From: Ryuthela nishihirai
Taxonomy: Eukaryota > Arthropoda > Arachnida > Araneae > Heptathelidae
Direction: 5' to 3'
Assembly (NCBI GenBank): GCA_038380435.1
Contig: JAWZYU010000034.1
Span: 17,711,404-17,775,403, forward strand
DNA length: 64,000 nucleotides
Position numbers and translations under genes: made by a program. A model generated the notes under the pieces. That model was not told where the DNA came from and ran no database searches. It was given only the letters and a program-made list of their open reading frames with translations. Positions 11,495 to 21,039 of this stretch are shown here, in pieces. Position 1 is the first letter of the stretch, and each line of letters begins with the position of its first letter.

Positions 11495-11785
11495 TTATTT
11501 ATGAAACCAAAAGTTTGAAATATACAGATTTTCCTTCACACTCTCTCTAACAAATCCGTATAGGAAAGAGAGGCGAGGAAAATGTCCACATAGCAGAGTA
11601 GTCCTTGGGGTCATACAGAATTCACAAAGGCAAAAGCTTTCGTCATCAATGCTCAATTCACGAACTGCATCGTTCAAGTAAAGATTTAAACAAAGTTCTT
11701 TATCTCCGGACTCCACGGTTTTCATGCTGGGGAGTAAGTGATGTAGCAGATCTTGATGAATAATGTCCGACAAGAACTCTATCAA
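11495..11785 (-). pseudogene. Unrecognised Polinton minus-strand frame
   Basis: A 96-residue open frame starts MIEFLSDIIHQDLLHHLLP and has an acidic centre with ELSIDDESFCLCEFC, a possible CxxC pair. I do not recognise it. It lies between the two PC4-like frames on the same strand with under 50 bases on either side. It could be the C-terminal part of the preceding PC4-like gene or a separate small gene. Confidence 0.4.
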
Positions 11786-11794
11786 CTGTCCTTC

Positions 11795-12290
11795 TCAAAC
11801 AGCAGTAGGAGACAGAAGGAATGCTAATAATGCATTCCTCTGTTCGGCAATGGCATGACGTAGATGAAAATTTACATCAGATCTGCGATAGAAGTCCACG
11901 CTGTTCTTAACATCTCCACGATGGTCATGGAGTATGTCCCACTGTGTAAGTGTGGGAGTCACTCCACTTGGAACAGGATTTGACGATTTCACAGTTTTGA
12001 TGATATCCAGATGACGGTAACTAGTGCTATTGGAGTAGATACATAGTTGTAGATTGTGAGTGGCGAACCAGGTTTCTCTCTCTGTCAATTAAGAAGGGAT
12101 AATCGTGTCAGAGACTGCCAATAATTCATGTCACTCATGTAGAGGTAGAGTGATCCCGTCTTTTGTTGGGTAAAGCAGTCCACCTTCTGTAAAGGTACGT
12201 TAACTTGTACGTGAATCAAAAGCCTATTTCTGTAAAGTCCTGGGACGATGAAGAGAGTACCCCAATGGCCCCAATGGGTAAGTGTGTGCA
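11795..12290 (-). pseudogene. PC4/p15-like protein B, divergent
   Basis: The open part 12088-11795 contains RHLDIIKTVKSSNPVPSGVT followed by LTLTQWDIL-like residues (printed TPTLTQWDILHDHR). This mirrors the PC4 pattern of DIR, proline-threonine, GVxLT and QWxxL seen in the neighbour at 11.1-11.4 kb, with substitutions at the arginine and lysine. A segment with HVQVNVPLQKVDCFT and SLYLYMSDMNYW lies upstream (12280-12090), with a stop before the open frame. Two PC4-like genes side by side suggest an old duplication (inference). Confidence 0.5.
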
Positions 12291-12389
12291 GAATCAGATT
12301 GTATGGTGTACTAAAAGTTTCTAAGTCGCTTAAGACGGCTTATATTGGCAGCTGGTGAATGTTTTATCCTCCTATTCGACAGGAGCGAT

Positions 12390-12420
12390 CCTGGTGGCGG
12401 ATCTGTGACGTCATCATTTT
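12390..12420. promoter_or_regulatory. CRE-like palindrome shared with Polinton-2
   Basis: TGACGTCA lies in the 17-mer cggatctgtgacgtcat at 12398-12414, upstream of the minus-strand PC4-like gene. The identical 17-mer occurs on the opposite strand at 17828-17844. TGACGTCA is the CREB/ATF consensus. Promoter function is inference. Confidence 0.35.
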
Positions 12421-12674
12421 CATATATGATAGGAACAGGTTTCCATATGGTTTTACGTCTAATTATCGCAGTTGGACGAAGAGGAGGCGATCTTCTGATT
12501 TCACTTCTTTCGATATATGATGTTTTCTATAACGAAGTAAACAATTTTGATGATTTACATCTTTCTTGTGATCATCCTTCGTTTCAACCTGTTCTTCCGC
12601 ATTCTCCGTCTTCTGGTCATCCTTCGTTTCAGTCTTCAACGGCGTTATTTCTTTCTGGTCATCTTTCGATAGTG

Positions 12675-13460
12675 TTATTTCCTCAGGGAAAACTCATCCG
12701 TCTTCTGGTCATACATTGTTTTATTCTTTATTAACGTTTCGACTTTCTCAGCTAATTCCTCTGGGAAAAACTCTTCCCAGAACATATATTCTTCAAAAGC
12801 CTCTAGCTGATTGTGAGGACGTCCTATTAATGAATTCAATTCACAGTGCGCAAAGAGATTATCGAATGTCGGAAAGAGATTATCGAATGTCGCTGTCTGC
12901 TTGAAGGCACGATCCGTTGTGGAATGATTGTATACCAATAAAATTGTTCAACCATGTGCAAACACAGCCGCTTTGGAATGAGAACAATGAACGTCACGTC
13001 CCTTTCAGAGCCACATTTGGATCCTGAGATTTTAGGTAAGTCTTTAAATCTCGGACAACCTCGCTTCTCTAAATCAAGAGATTCTATTGCTAACTTTTCA
13101 AGAAGACGTTTCTCATGGATTCCACCTTTGTAAGCAACCATACTTTTGTAACCTGATCGACATGTTTCATGAATGTGAGGCACAATATCATAGAGACATT
13201 CTGGCACGTAAACAAATTCACCCCTTTGTGGGTAAAAAGAGAGACCTGTGATGTGTTTGGTTACATAGCCGATGGTCTCCCAATCAGAAGGGGAAATATC
13301 AATAATGGAAGAAAGGTCGAATCTGTAGGCTCCAATCAGTCCACTACAGTCTGAATGTCCAAATTCTCTTGTTAAAAATTTACCGGCTACAGTAAAGCCA
13401 TCCAAGTTGATGACACAGCATACACGATTTATATTAAGTTCATTATTCATATACGATGCG
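12675..13460 (-). pseudogene. Conserved Polinton protein with AYKGG motif, function unknown
   Basis: The frame reads INRVCCVINLDGFTVAGKFL, then AYKGGIHEKRLLEKLAI, then LDLEKRGCPRFKDL. I recognise this order from an uncharacterised protein of arthropod and cnidarian Polintons (NLDGF..., AYKGGHxEKxLL, LExxGCPK). A frameshift near 12940 moves the coding to a second frame (12938-12675) with ENLFAHCEL-like residues and an acidic end, EEFFPEELAEKVETLI. Shifted frames beyond 12675 encode a charged repeat (ETKDDQK-like). An exonuclease-like RNase H fold is conceivable from acidic motifs after hydrophobic strands, but I cannot show it. Confidence 0.6.
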
Positions 13461-13712
13461 TGCAGCCTTAGCCATCTCCACCAGATCGTCAAAATCTAGG
13501 TTTTCCATTCCTTTCAATAAAGGGTAGCCATACTTTTGCCCTACTATAGCGAACACCCTCGCAAATTTATCGAGGCTAGTTGTAGGTAGTTGATACAAGA
13601 TAATATCGAGAAGCATATCCTCTAATAATCCTGGATAAACTGTAAGTTGTTCATCAGGCTGGGCATTCCAGAAGAAGATAACTGCCTCGTAAACTGCGCT
13701 GAAGAGATCCAT
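13443..13712 (-). CDS. Small hypothetical protein, last minus-strand Polinton frame
   Basis: An 89-residue open frame MDLFSAVYEAVIFFWNAQ... with FDDLVEMAKAARIVYE at the end. It is largely helical by composition and acidic. It lies immediately upstream of the AYKGG protein and overlaps it by a few codons, in the same direction. No family recognised. Confidence 0.4.
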   Translation of the reverse strand: MDLFSAVYEAVIFFWNAQPDEQLTVYPGLLEDMLLDIILYQLPTTSLDKFARVFAIVGQKYGYPLLKGMENLDFDDLVEMAKAARIVYE

Positions 13713-13740
13713 GACTTCTGATCGAGTTTCGATATCGATA

Positions 13741-14149
13741 CTTTATAGGGATATTCCCCCCTATTCACAGAAGAAGGAGAGATATTATACACGAATCATA
13801 GTGAAGCTACAAACCTATCATTAATATAATCTAAGGATTTGTATTCGTCACTCGCATGAATTGATCTTCCTATCAAATACGGAAGTAGCCCAGGCTTCGA
13901 AACATTTCCACGAAAGAACCATCTGCTCGATATCATTAATATAATTACTCTCATGTGAGACAGATTCGTGAAAACATTTCCACTCAAAACATCCTGTCAG
14001 AACCCTATCATTAATATAATTACCCTATCTCCATCTGCTTCAGTCATCGTTCTCAGCTGAGAAACATCTGTTCTTCAGAGGGAGGAAAAAAAATATTTGC
14101 ATTTTACATAAATTAAATTTTGAATAAATTTGAATATTGGCATAAATTT
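13741..14149. other. Non-coding AT-rich flank with repeated tatcattaatataat
   Basis: The 14-mer tatcattaatataa occurs near 13816, 13932 and 14007, with the nearby phrase aaacatttccac also repeated (13902 and 13972). This looks like a degenerate tandem repeat of about 75-115 bp that could be a worn Polinton end. No gene is visible. Confidence 0.45.
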
Positions 14150-15324
14150 GCATACTGTATATGTGTTACCGGCAATGTATGAAAAGCCGGCATTCTATAG
14201 AATGCCTAGGCATTGTATATAATACCCGGCGTTTTTAGGCAATGTATGAAATATGAGAATTATTACATACTTTCCCTAGGCATTGTATATAATACCTAGG
14301 CATTCTATAGAATGACAAATGCTATTTAGGAAATTTTTAAAAAGGTCCTGATAAGGCTTTATATAAATGACGTGCATTCCTCAAAAATACAAATGTTATT
14401 CTGAAAAAATAATGAGAGTGCCATTAAAAAAATTTTTCAAAATACGTAAAGAAAAATGAAAGTTGCACAAAACAAAATTTATGCCTTTCTTATTAAGGGA
14501 AACATTATAAAAATTAGAAACATTATATATCGTGCGCATTCTAAAAAACGCCCCAAATGAGGTGAAGCCAAGTGAGAACGAATCAGTAAAGTGTTGAATA
14601 TTCGAAGTTTGCAATTCGAGTTAGGATACTCGTATTTCACTTTACTACTTGTCAAATCTATTTCAGTGGAGTTCCGAGATGCTTGTGATATGTCGTTTTT
14701 TGATGACTTTTTTAATCTGTTGTTTGACCTTAACTCTCTTTCTATGGCAGTCAGGGTTCTCAAACTTTGGGGTCCCTATTGAGGCAACCCTCTTTTACAC
14801 TCTTACAACGCTAGGGGGCGCTTTTCCGACTGGAAGGGTGTACTTTTGGTGTCCAAAGTGACCAACTACGGCGCTCTTTTTTACCGAAACTAGGGACTGG
14901 CGGATCTGGCAATCAGGGTGGGCCTATAGGGGACCCAGGGGAACATTTACTGGTCAATTCGGATTGGACTGAGTGCTCTAGCTCTCTGTTTGAGGCGAGC
15001 ATCGAAAGTCACATGACAACTGAGAAATTCAGCAACTGACAAATTCTAAGCCTGAGGCGCGCGTTAAAAGTCACGTGCCTTGTCACGTGATATTCGAAAC
15101 GACGTTAAAATCACGTGCCTTGCCACGTGATATTCGAAACGAATCGGAGATGTATTTCATACTTTGCCGGTTTCTCATTTGACATTCTATAGAATGCCTA
15201 GGAAATGTGTGAAATATGAATCGTTTCATACATTGCCGGCTAGTTTTAGGCATTATATACAATGACTAGGCATTCTATAGAATGCCGGATTTCAAACTTT
15301 GCCGGTAACATATGCATACTGTAT
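14150..15324. mobile_element. 1.15-kb TIR element with 11-bp flanking direct repeat
   Basis: The sequence from 14161 (atgtgttaccggcaatgtat) reappears inverted at 15313. The arms align over roughly 150-180 bp and share ggcattctatagaatgccta and gcattgtatataatgcc. Flanking both sides is gcatactgtat (14150-14160 and 15314-15324), a likely target-site duplication. The arms contain nested palindromes (cattctatagaatg). Inside are no transposase frame, a hAT-like phrase cagggttctcaaactttggg near 14754, and a doubled unit tcacgtgccttg.cacgtgatattcgaaacga at 15070-15140. It is probably a non-autonomous DNA transposon. Superfamily undecided. Confidence 0.75.
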
Positions 15325-15349
15325 GAATAATTAATCAGGCCAAGGCATA

Positions 15350-15640
15350 CCTACACTACTTCTGTGTCAGGTAACTCAATGATATGTTCTTTTTCTTTCC
15401 TCTGACGAATAATTCTTCGATGAGTTTTTTTATCTCTTTCGGTTACGAAATCGTCGAAAACAATTAAATTTTGCATGTCGGGATCTACCTAGTTCGTTGA
15501 CCTTGACGATATCTTCTTTACTGGAAGAGAAAGTTGCAACTGAGATTTTTTCGCCATATGTTTTTTTTTCCAAAATTTGAGAGGTGCTAATACGTTTGTG
15601 TTCAAGAATTTCTAATTTCTTCAAAGTCAAAATTTTGAAT
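15350..15640 (-). pseudogene. Polinton-2 packaging ATPase fragment
   Basis: In one minus-strand frame residues NLIVFDDFVTERDKK form a Walker B of the Polinton packaging ATPase. In the next frame LIEELFVRGKKKNISLSYLTQ gives the following conserved RGxxxNISxxYLxQ block. The fragment stops close to the 15314-15324 direct repeat, so the rest is missing or was displaced. It differs clearly from the ATPase of Polinton-1 (LLILDGL) and follows the Polinton-2 integrase on the same strand. Confidence 0.72.
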
Positions 15641-16420
15641 CTTCATTTGCTTTATTTAAAAAGATCGTTTTCTTTGACCCAGGAATTAAATGTATGATCC
15701 TAACCAAACCATTTAACATAATACTCTTTTTTATTTTTCTTCACTCTAGTTTTCAGAATGGTTTCAACTTTATAAATGTCACTTGCTTTTCGTATTTCAC
15801 CACTCCTTTCAGATCCTTGATCTTATAGGTTATGGGATCTGTATTCAGAACTTGAGCAATTTCAAAAATCTCTTCTGTAAAATTCGGCAGATAACCTTTT
15901 CTAAACGGTGTCTTGTACTTGGTGATTCTCACTCTGTCGCCAATTTTAAATTTTGGCTTTGTAATAGATTAATTCTTTTACCAAATAGATTTCTTATTGA
16001 TCTGTGATAAGATGTATTGTAATTCTTAACGAGTTTTGGTAGAACATCGATCCATTTTCTAGTGTTATTGGCAGTGAAATATTTCCACACTTTTGTCTGT
16101 AGAGTTCTATTAAATCGTTCCACAATTTGAGCTTTTGTCTCATTTTCAGTGGCAAACCAATGGACACCTCGTTGGTTAAACAGTGCTTGTGTTTATTGAT
16201 AAACTCAGTTCCCTTATCCGTTTGTAACTTCGAGGGCTTACGTTGTTTAAAAATTTTGAGAGATGCTTTGATAATCTCATTACCCTTTTCTTTTTAATAA
16301 GTATTGCCCACGCGAATTTCCTGAAAGTGTCAATTACGGTTAAAATGTAATTCGTGTGGTTATTGCGAAATTTAAATTTTTGCATATTTAAATGATAAAA
16401 TGAAAAAAATCATTCCAGGA
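15641..16420 (-). pseudogene. Polinton-2 integrase with chromodomain, broken
   Basis: Integrase pieces run 5' to 3' on the minus strand. NYILTVIDTFRKFAWAILIKKK is at 16385-16176, and the second-aspartate region LQTDKGTEF-like follows in another frame near 16220. MERFNRTLQTKVWKYFTAN and LPKLVKNYNTSYHRSI are at 16123-15929. A clear C-terminal chromodomain, with YKVETIL, EYYVKW and FNSWVKENDL, lies at about 15780-15645, broken by one TAG where a GY is expected. The sequence differs from the integrase at 10-11 kb, so this is a second Polinton lineage. Confidence 0.85.
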
Positions 16421-16584
16421 TCTCCTCGCATTAACATTTTCTCCAGTTTCGTAAAAGGTCCACAATACTGGTAACCTGGAATGTGCATTTCAGGTGGATT
16501 AAACGTTACTTGAATCCAGCTTAATGTATCTCCATTTTTTACAAATTTTCCTTCCTATTTCTCCATACTTCATTGTTCCACATA

Positions 16585-16799
16585 CACCTATCCCTCGATT
16601 TACACGATACTCAGTTCACACAATTTTGGCTTTGCACGGTCAAAAAATGCAACCAGTTTCGATTTACACGGTACTGACTGAGATTTCCTTTCTATGTACG
16701 TCTCAGTCAGTACCGTGTAATTCGAAACTGGTTGCATTTTGTGACCGTGCAAAGCCAAAATTGTGTGAACTGAGTACCGTGTAAATCGAGGGATAGGTG
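16585..16799. mobile_element. 215-bp palindromic MITE flanked by TA
   Basis: Arms of about 100 bp are inverted copies: cacctatccctcgatttaca at the left and its complement at the right, meeting near 16692 (ctgactgagat / gtctcagtcag). TA dinucleotides sit at 16583-16584 and 16800-16801, as for Tc1/mariner-type MITEs. It lies within Polinton-2 DNA and has no coding capacity. Confidence 0.85.
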
Positions 16800-16959
16800 T
16801 ATTCGGCATCTACCTCTCATCATTACTCTTTTATTCTTTGATGTGACACATGGAACGTTATCTGTTAAGGTTTTCGTTTTACACTTTACACAATACATGC
16901 TTAATTTTTATATATAAAATATAAGTACGTGATACTTATAAAATAAAGTATAATATATC

Positions 16960-17352
16960 TAACTAGTTTAACGCCTGGACAAAAGCAAAAAGTTGAAGAG
17001 TTCATTTGTAAATAAGAATACTGTAACTTTTAAGTATTGATCCACAGAAGAAAGGTAACGATACTTTGAAACTGACAACGAGACAAATCATTAAGCTGAA
17101 AAAATATAAAACGCAAGTTCGACTTCGTTTCAGTAAAACACAGCTAGGTGGATTCTGCCGTTCTTAATACCTGCACTTGTAGCATTGGGAAAAGCAGCTG
17201 CAGTTGAGCTGCGGGATATGCTGGTACTAAGCTTGCACAAAAAGTTTTAGGAAAAGGGTTATACATTCCTGGAGAGCAAAGAGCAGCTGGCTTACCTAAA
17301 AATAAAAGGAAGAGAAATGGTTTGTACATTCCAGGAAAACAAATAGCTTAGG
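16960..17352 (+). pseudogene. Polinton-2 GGFL-type basic virion protein, broken
   Basis: Pieces on the plus strand resemble the basic Polinton/adintovirus protein that starts LTxxQKxK, has two LTxxQIxKLKK-like modules, then GGFLP and a hydrophobic run, then repeated GxGLYxPGK. Here TPGQKQKVEEF lies near 16975, LTTRQIIKLKKYK near 17075, GGF near 17149, and AGYAGTKLAQKVLGKGLYIPG then RNGLYIPGKQIA before the stop at 17352. At least two small frameshifts are present, near 17155 and 17205. The family is often compared with adenovirus core protein X. A DNA-condensing role is inference. Confidence 0.72.
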
Positions 17353-18229
17353 TTTTTAAAAAAAGAGCCATTAAGTAACTTAGATATCGAAAAAAATAAT
17401 GAGAAACGTAAAGTATTCTTTGGTATATATTCTATCTATTCTTTGCGAACAAAAATATTCAAGAAGGAAAATGGTATAGTGAATTTTCTCGTTTCCCGTG
17501 GTTTAGGCTCCTCAGTGTGAGCTCCTATCCAATGAGGGGACCTCGCTGTGAAGATTCCGCTGACTCACTTACCTTCACAGGGTCCTGAATGCTCTCCCGT
17601 GTGTTTGCAGCGTGCGGAGACCTGTGTTCCTGGAAAGGAGGATCCTGCAGTTGCTCGGGTGTCCCCATTTTCTCTCCTCAGCTCATAAGTAGGGGGTCCC
17701 CTTTGGCTGTCTTGTCATTGGGGAACCCGTCTGTCGTGGGGCTGGGCAGCGAATTCTAGGGCCGCTGCTATACACTGCAGTAGTTACGTCGCACTGTGGT
17801 ATCCCCCATGCAGAGGGTTTTCCCCCTATGACGTCACAGATCCGGTCTTGACATATGTCTTACACATCCTTTAAACATTTAGGTTATTAGTTAGTCATTT
17901 CTAGTTACATAACTTATTTCTGGTAATTTCGGCAGGGTCCACCACTTTCACTCCGTATTTAATCAACCCCTTACCAATTGTTCCGCCCCCCTTTATTAAA
18001 CTCCCCCACCATTCACATACTCTCGAATAAGTCCCTTGGTTTCTACCCTCATCTGAAATTTTTTCAAAGTTTAGACTCCACCATTTTGTATCCTGATGTC
18101 ACACGCCCCCCCCCCCTGGTTGACCCATCGTGTTGTAAACCAGTTCGCTGTGCACATTTAATCAAATTATGGTGCCATCTAGTATGCGTATTATTTTTAG
18201 TGCTTCTCCTGTATTTACTAAAAAAAAAT
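17353..18229. other. No gene seen; less AT-rich stretch with a CRE-like site
   Basis: I recognise no coding or RNA feature. The 17490-17830 part is richer in GC than its surroundings and may be the outer end of Polinton-2 or another element. It contains the TGACGTCA site at 17830-17837 within the 17-mer shared with 12398-12414. Confidence 0.4.
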
Positions 18230-18232
18230 CCC

Positions 18233-18306
18233 TTCGCACACGGTGATTTGAACCAACTATCTTGGGGTCAGTAGCTGTGCGGTAATGCACTCGATTATGC
18301 CTTGTT
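18233..18306 (-). repeat. tRNA-like fragment (SINE head)
   Basis: On the minus strand a B-box-like ggttcaaatcacc follows a degenerate A-box region (cataatcgagtgcattacc). Stems do not pair well. Probably a SINE remnant rather than a tRNA gene. Confidence 0.45.
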
Positions 18307-18329
18307 ACTTGCAGAGATGGCTTAGATGT

Positions 18330-19440
18330 GTCTCAAGTGGGGATAACCGATCGTTATAAATTACGTATCTCTTTATTACTTTACAGTTTAAAGTGCGCGT
18401 TTTGTATTTCGTGTATTTTTTATTATCTTCGCATTTATTATTTCTTTATAATTCGCATTTTTCTGTGTAAATCAACCTTCGTTTATTTTTATAACCTATG
18501 TATTTTTATTTCTTTAAAACTCGCGTGTTTTCCTCGTCAGTTAACACACATATTTTTGTTTCTTATTATTTACCCTGAATATTTTAGTCCTTTTAAATTA
18601 ACCTGCGTTTTCCTTATAAATCAATCCGTCAATATTTTTATACTTTAACGTTTGTATAAATTTTTGCAAATCACGTTTTCTTCTTGTAAATATAAAAAAT
18701 AAATACCCCCTCAAGCAGCTGCTTGCCACAGAGGTCTGACAGGAGCCTGTCAGTTTATATGCCACAGTAGGAGATCTGAGAGGATGGCAGAACCTCAGCA
18801 GAAAAACGACACACACATCCATGCCTAATCCAGGGCTCGAATCCAGGTCCCTTAGATCAGTAGCCTAGCGTGCTAACCACTCGGCCACGGGACGGCATAG
18901 GTGAAAAGTATTTCTTGGAATAGTAAATCCTAACATCTGATATTTTAATATCTACAAGCTTTAGCCTTTTTAGTGCTCGTGGTCTCTTCTTATCGTTGTC
19001 ATGGCCTTTACCGTTTTTTACTTCGTTAACTCGTGTTTTTCCTCGTAATGCAACCCCACAAATATTTCTATACTTTAGCATGGTATTTGTATATTTCATG
19101 TACTTTTTATTCCTTAAATTATTAATTTTATTCCTTATTAATTAAACACTTATCCATAACTGACACCACTTTTCTTAAACACTTATCAAAAGTTCCATCC
19201 CATCGCACGGCTAACCTCGTAATTTCCACCCTGAAAATAATTTAAGTCTGACCAAACTTTCGGTGGCAACTCCTCTCAGAACGCCTGATGCAATCCTCCA
19301 TATAATTACAAAGTCCCACATTTTGAGTCATCGACCTTCCTATAATTCTAAATCCTGTATCGTGCATTTTGCAACAGCGTTCGGTGCCTCAAACCTACTG
19401 GGGACCACGTTTTACTAACGGATGGTTTTAAAAACTGAAA
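18330..19440. repeat. AT-rich diverged tandem repeat, interrupted by a SINE
   Basis: Loose units of about 75-85 bp recur with phrases such as tcgcatttattatttcttta, cgcgttttcctcgtcagtta and tttttatactttaacgtttg (18400-18660), and again at 19020-19090 (ctcgtgtttttcctcgtaat, tttctatactttagc). The end carries accacgttttact, the phrase that recurs at 32.5-33.3 kb. No coding signal. Confidence 0.5.
18705..18895 (-). mobile_element. tRNA-derived SINE (family T), copy 2
   Basis: The minus strand reads gtggccgagtggttagcacg, then ggattcgagccctgg, then the family tail with gacaggctcctgtcagacct and agctgcttgaggggg and an AT-rich end. Same head and tail as copy 1 at 9482-9700. Confidence 0.85.
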
Positions 19441-20429
19441 GGCCCTGCGTAATTAAAAAATATTACTCCAAACGGGGGAATCACACATCTCTGAATAATA
19501 ATTCGCATTATTTGAAATATCTACATATTTTTAACTTGCATCCTCGTGGCAGTGGTCTTATCAGTTCGTTGCCAAGGGTGAGTGGAGATTGAACTCGGAT
19601 GCCCGCTATTTGCTACTGATTTGGTTCCATCACTGAAAAGTGAAGTCGTTGTGATAAAGAGATACGTATCACCCGTAGTGTACGCTTTCTATTTTGAGCA
19701 ACGCAAATGACATCTGAGTTGGTGAATCACAGCATGAACGAAAAAAAAAAACATTATTTATTTTCCTTGTAGAAGGAAAAAATTTTAAATCCAAACCTTA
19801 CTTTGTGTTTACTTTCGATAAATATGAACAGAATTTAAGTAAGATACAAAATTAAAACGAACAAAAATTACTGTAAGGAACGAATTTCACTTCCATAGAG
19901 ATAACATAGAATTCACGTTTTAGCGGGCAAAACACGCGTTCGATAGGAAATTGTTTTGAACATAAAACTTATATTGTGATCAAATATACACACGAAAGAA
20001 GACACGTGTTCTTATTTCATTCACACTTTTTCGTTTAGTGTGCAAAAATAAAGACAAAATTTAAGCAAGATAGAAATATTAAGCAATCAAAAAAAGGTGT
20101 AAGGCGGAATTTTTCTTCCCATAGGGATAACATGGAAAAATGACAAGTGTGTGTCAAAATTGGTGTCTGTTACTAAAATATTTCAAACATGAAATTGCTA
20201 TGGTAATAAAACTTTAAACAAGAAAGTGGATTGGTGATAAAATTTGGAACAGAAAAACAGACGTTGCTAAAAAGTTTTGATTAAGAATAGGGGATGGTGG
20301 TAAAACAGTGAACGCATTGATCTGGTTGATAAAAATATATGCGAAACGTAATATACTGACTTGAGGGTTGTTAGCATTGCGTAATAATATAGACAGATTA
20401 ACAGTAAAATCTCCACATTCTTTCCTGTG

Positions 20430-20676
20430 ATGAGTCATGACTTGACACGGGCGAAATCCTTGTTGTTTCGTGCAAAGCGTGAAGAGGTGATAAAACGTAA
20501 TATCCATGAAAAGGGAAATCCAGTTGTTTCAGTAAAGAGGACGGGAGCGACCCTTTTGTGACTCAAGGATTTAGTCCCTTTTACTGGATTTCCCTTTTCA
20601 TGGATATTACGTTTTATCACCTCTTCACGCTTTGCAGGAAGCAACAAGGATTTCGCCCGTGTCAAGTCATGACTCA
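20430..20676. repeat. Foldback hairpin inside the loop
   Basis: Arms of about 92 bp (20430-20523 and 20585-20676) are inverted copies, with tgagtcatgacttgacacgg at the left and its complement at the right end. The spacer is about 61 bp. Arms differ at a few sites. No coding capacity. Confidence 0.85.
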
Positions 20677-21039
20677 CCTTTCAACATCCCTTCGTCTCGT
20701 TCTTAACGCATTTCGTGCCCTCTAAAGGATTTTGGGTGTTTCTAAGTTTGAAAACTCTCCGGTTGCCGCTAGTTTCTATCGTTTTTCGTGTGCTGAACAA
20801 AGCTCGTTATGGGTTTTGCTTCCAAGTTTTTAAACCTAACTGCTCTCGTGCCATCTTCTGTATTAACAAAAACATACGTTTTGTTCGTTACGAGACATCT
20901 GACAGAAAACGCAACGTAAGACATTTGTGCTCCAAAATATTCAAACCGGGCTGTGAGGTATTTGAAAATGATTCATCAGATAATTGTAGCTCTTGACAAG
21001 AAAATGGTTTGAAATACATGAATATAATAAAAAATTAAT

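Larger units (their letters stand above)
1..13740. mobile_element. Decayed Polinton/Maverick element (Polinton-1)
   Basis: A plus-strand DNA polymerase B is followed by a minus-strand block of virion and integration genes: conserved structural protein, packaging ATPase, adenain-type protease, two capsid proteins, small virion protein, integrase and PC4-like proteins. This gene set defines Polintons (adintovirus-like elements). The reading frames are split by many frameshifts and stops, and a SINE interrupts one gene, so the copy is old and inactive. The left end may lie outside the window. I found no clear terminal inverted repeats, and the right limit is set only by the last minus-strand frame. 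Confidence 0.9.

Noticed and set aside
12345..12734. 129-residue plus-strand frame rich in His, Pro and Ser
   Set aside because: It is antisense to the charged C-terminal repeat of the AYKGG protein and mirrors its codon repeat.
14754..14860. hAT element end (cagggttctcaaactttggg)
   Set aside because: Only one end resembles a hAT terminus and no partner end or 8-bp duplication was found, so it is noted only within the larger TIR element.
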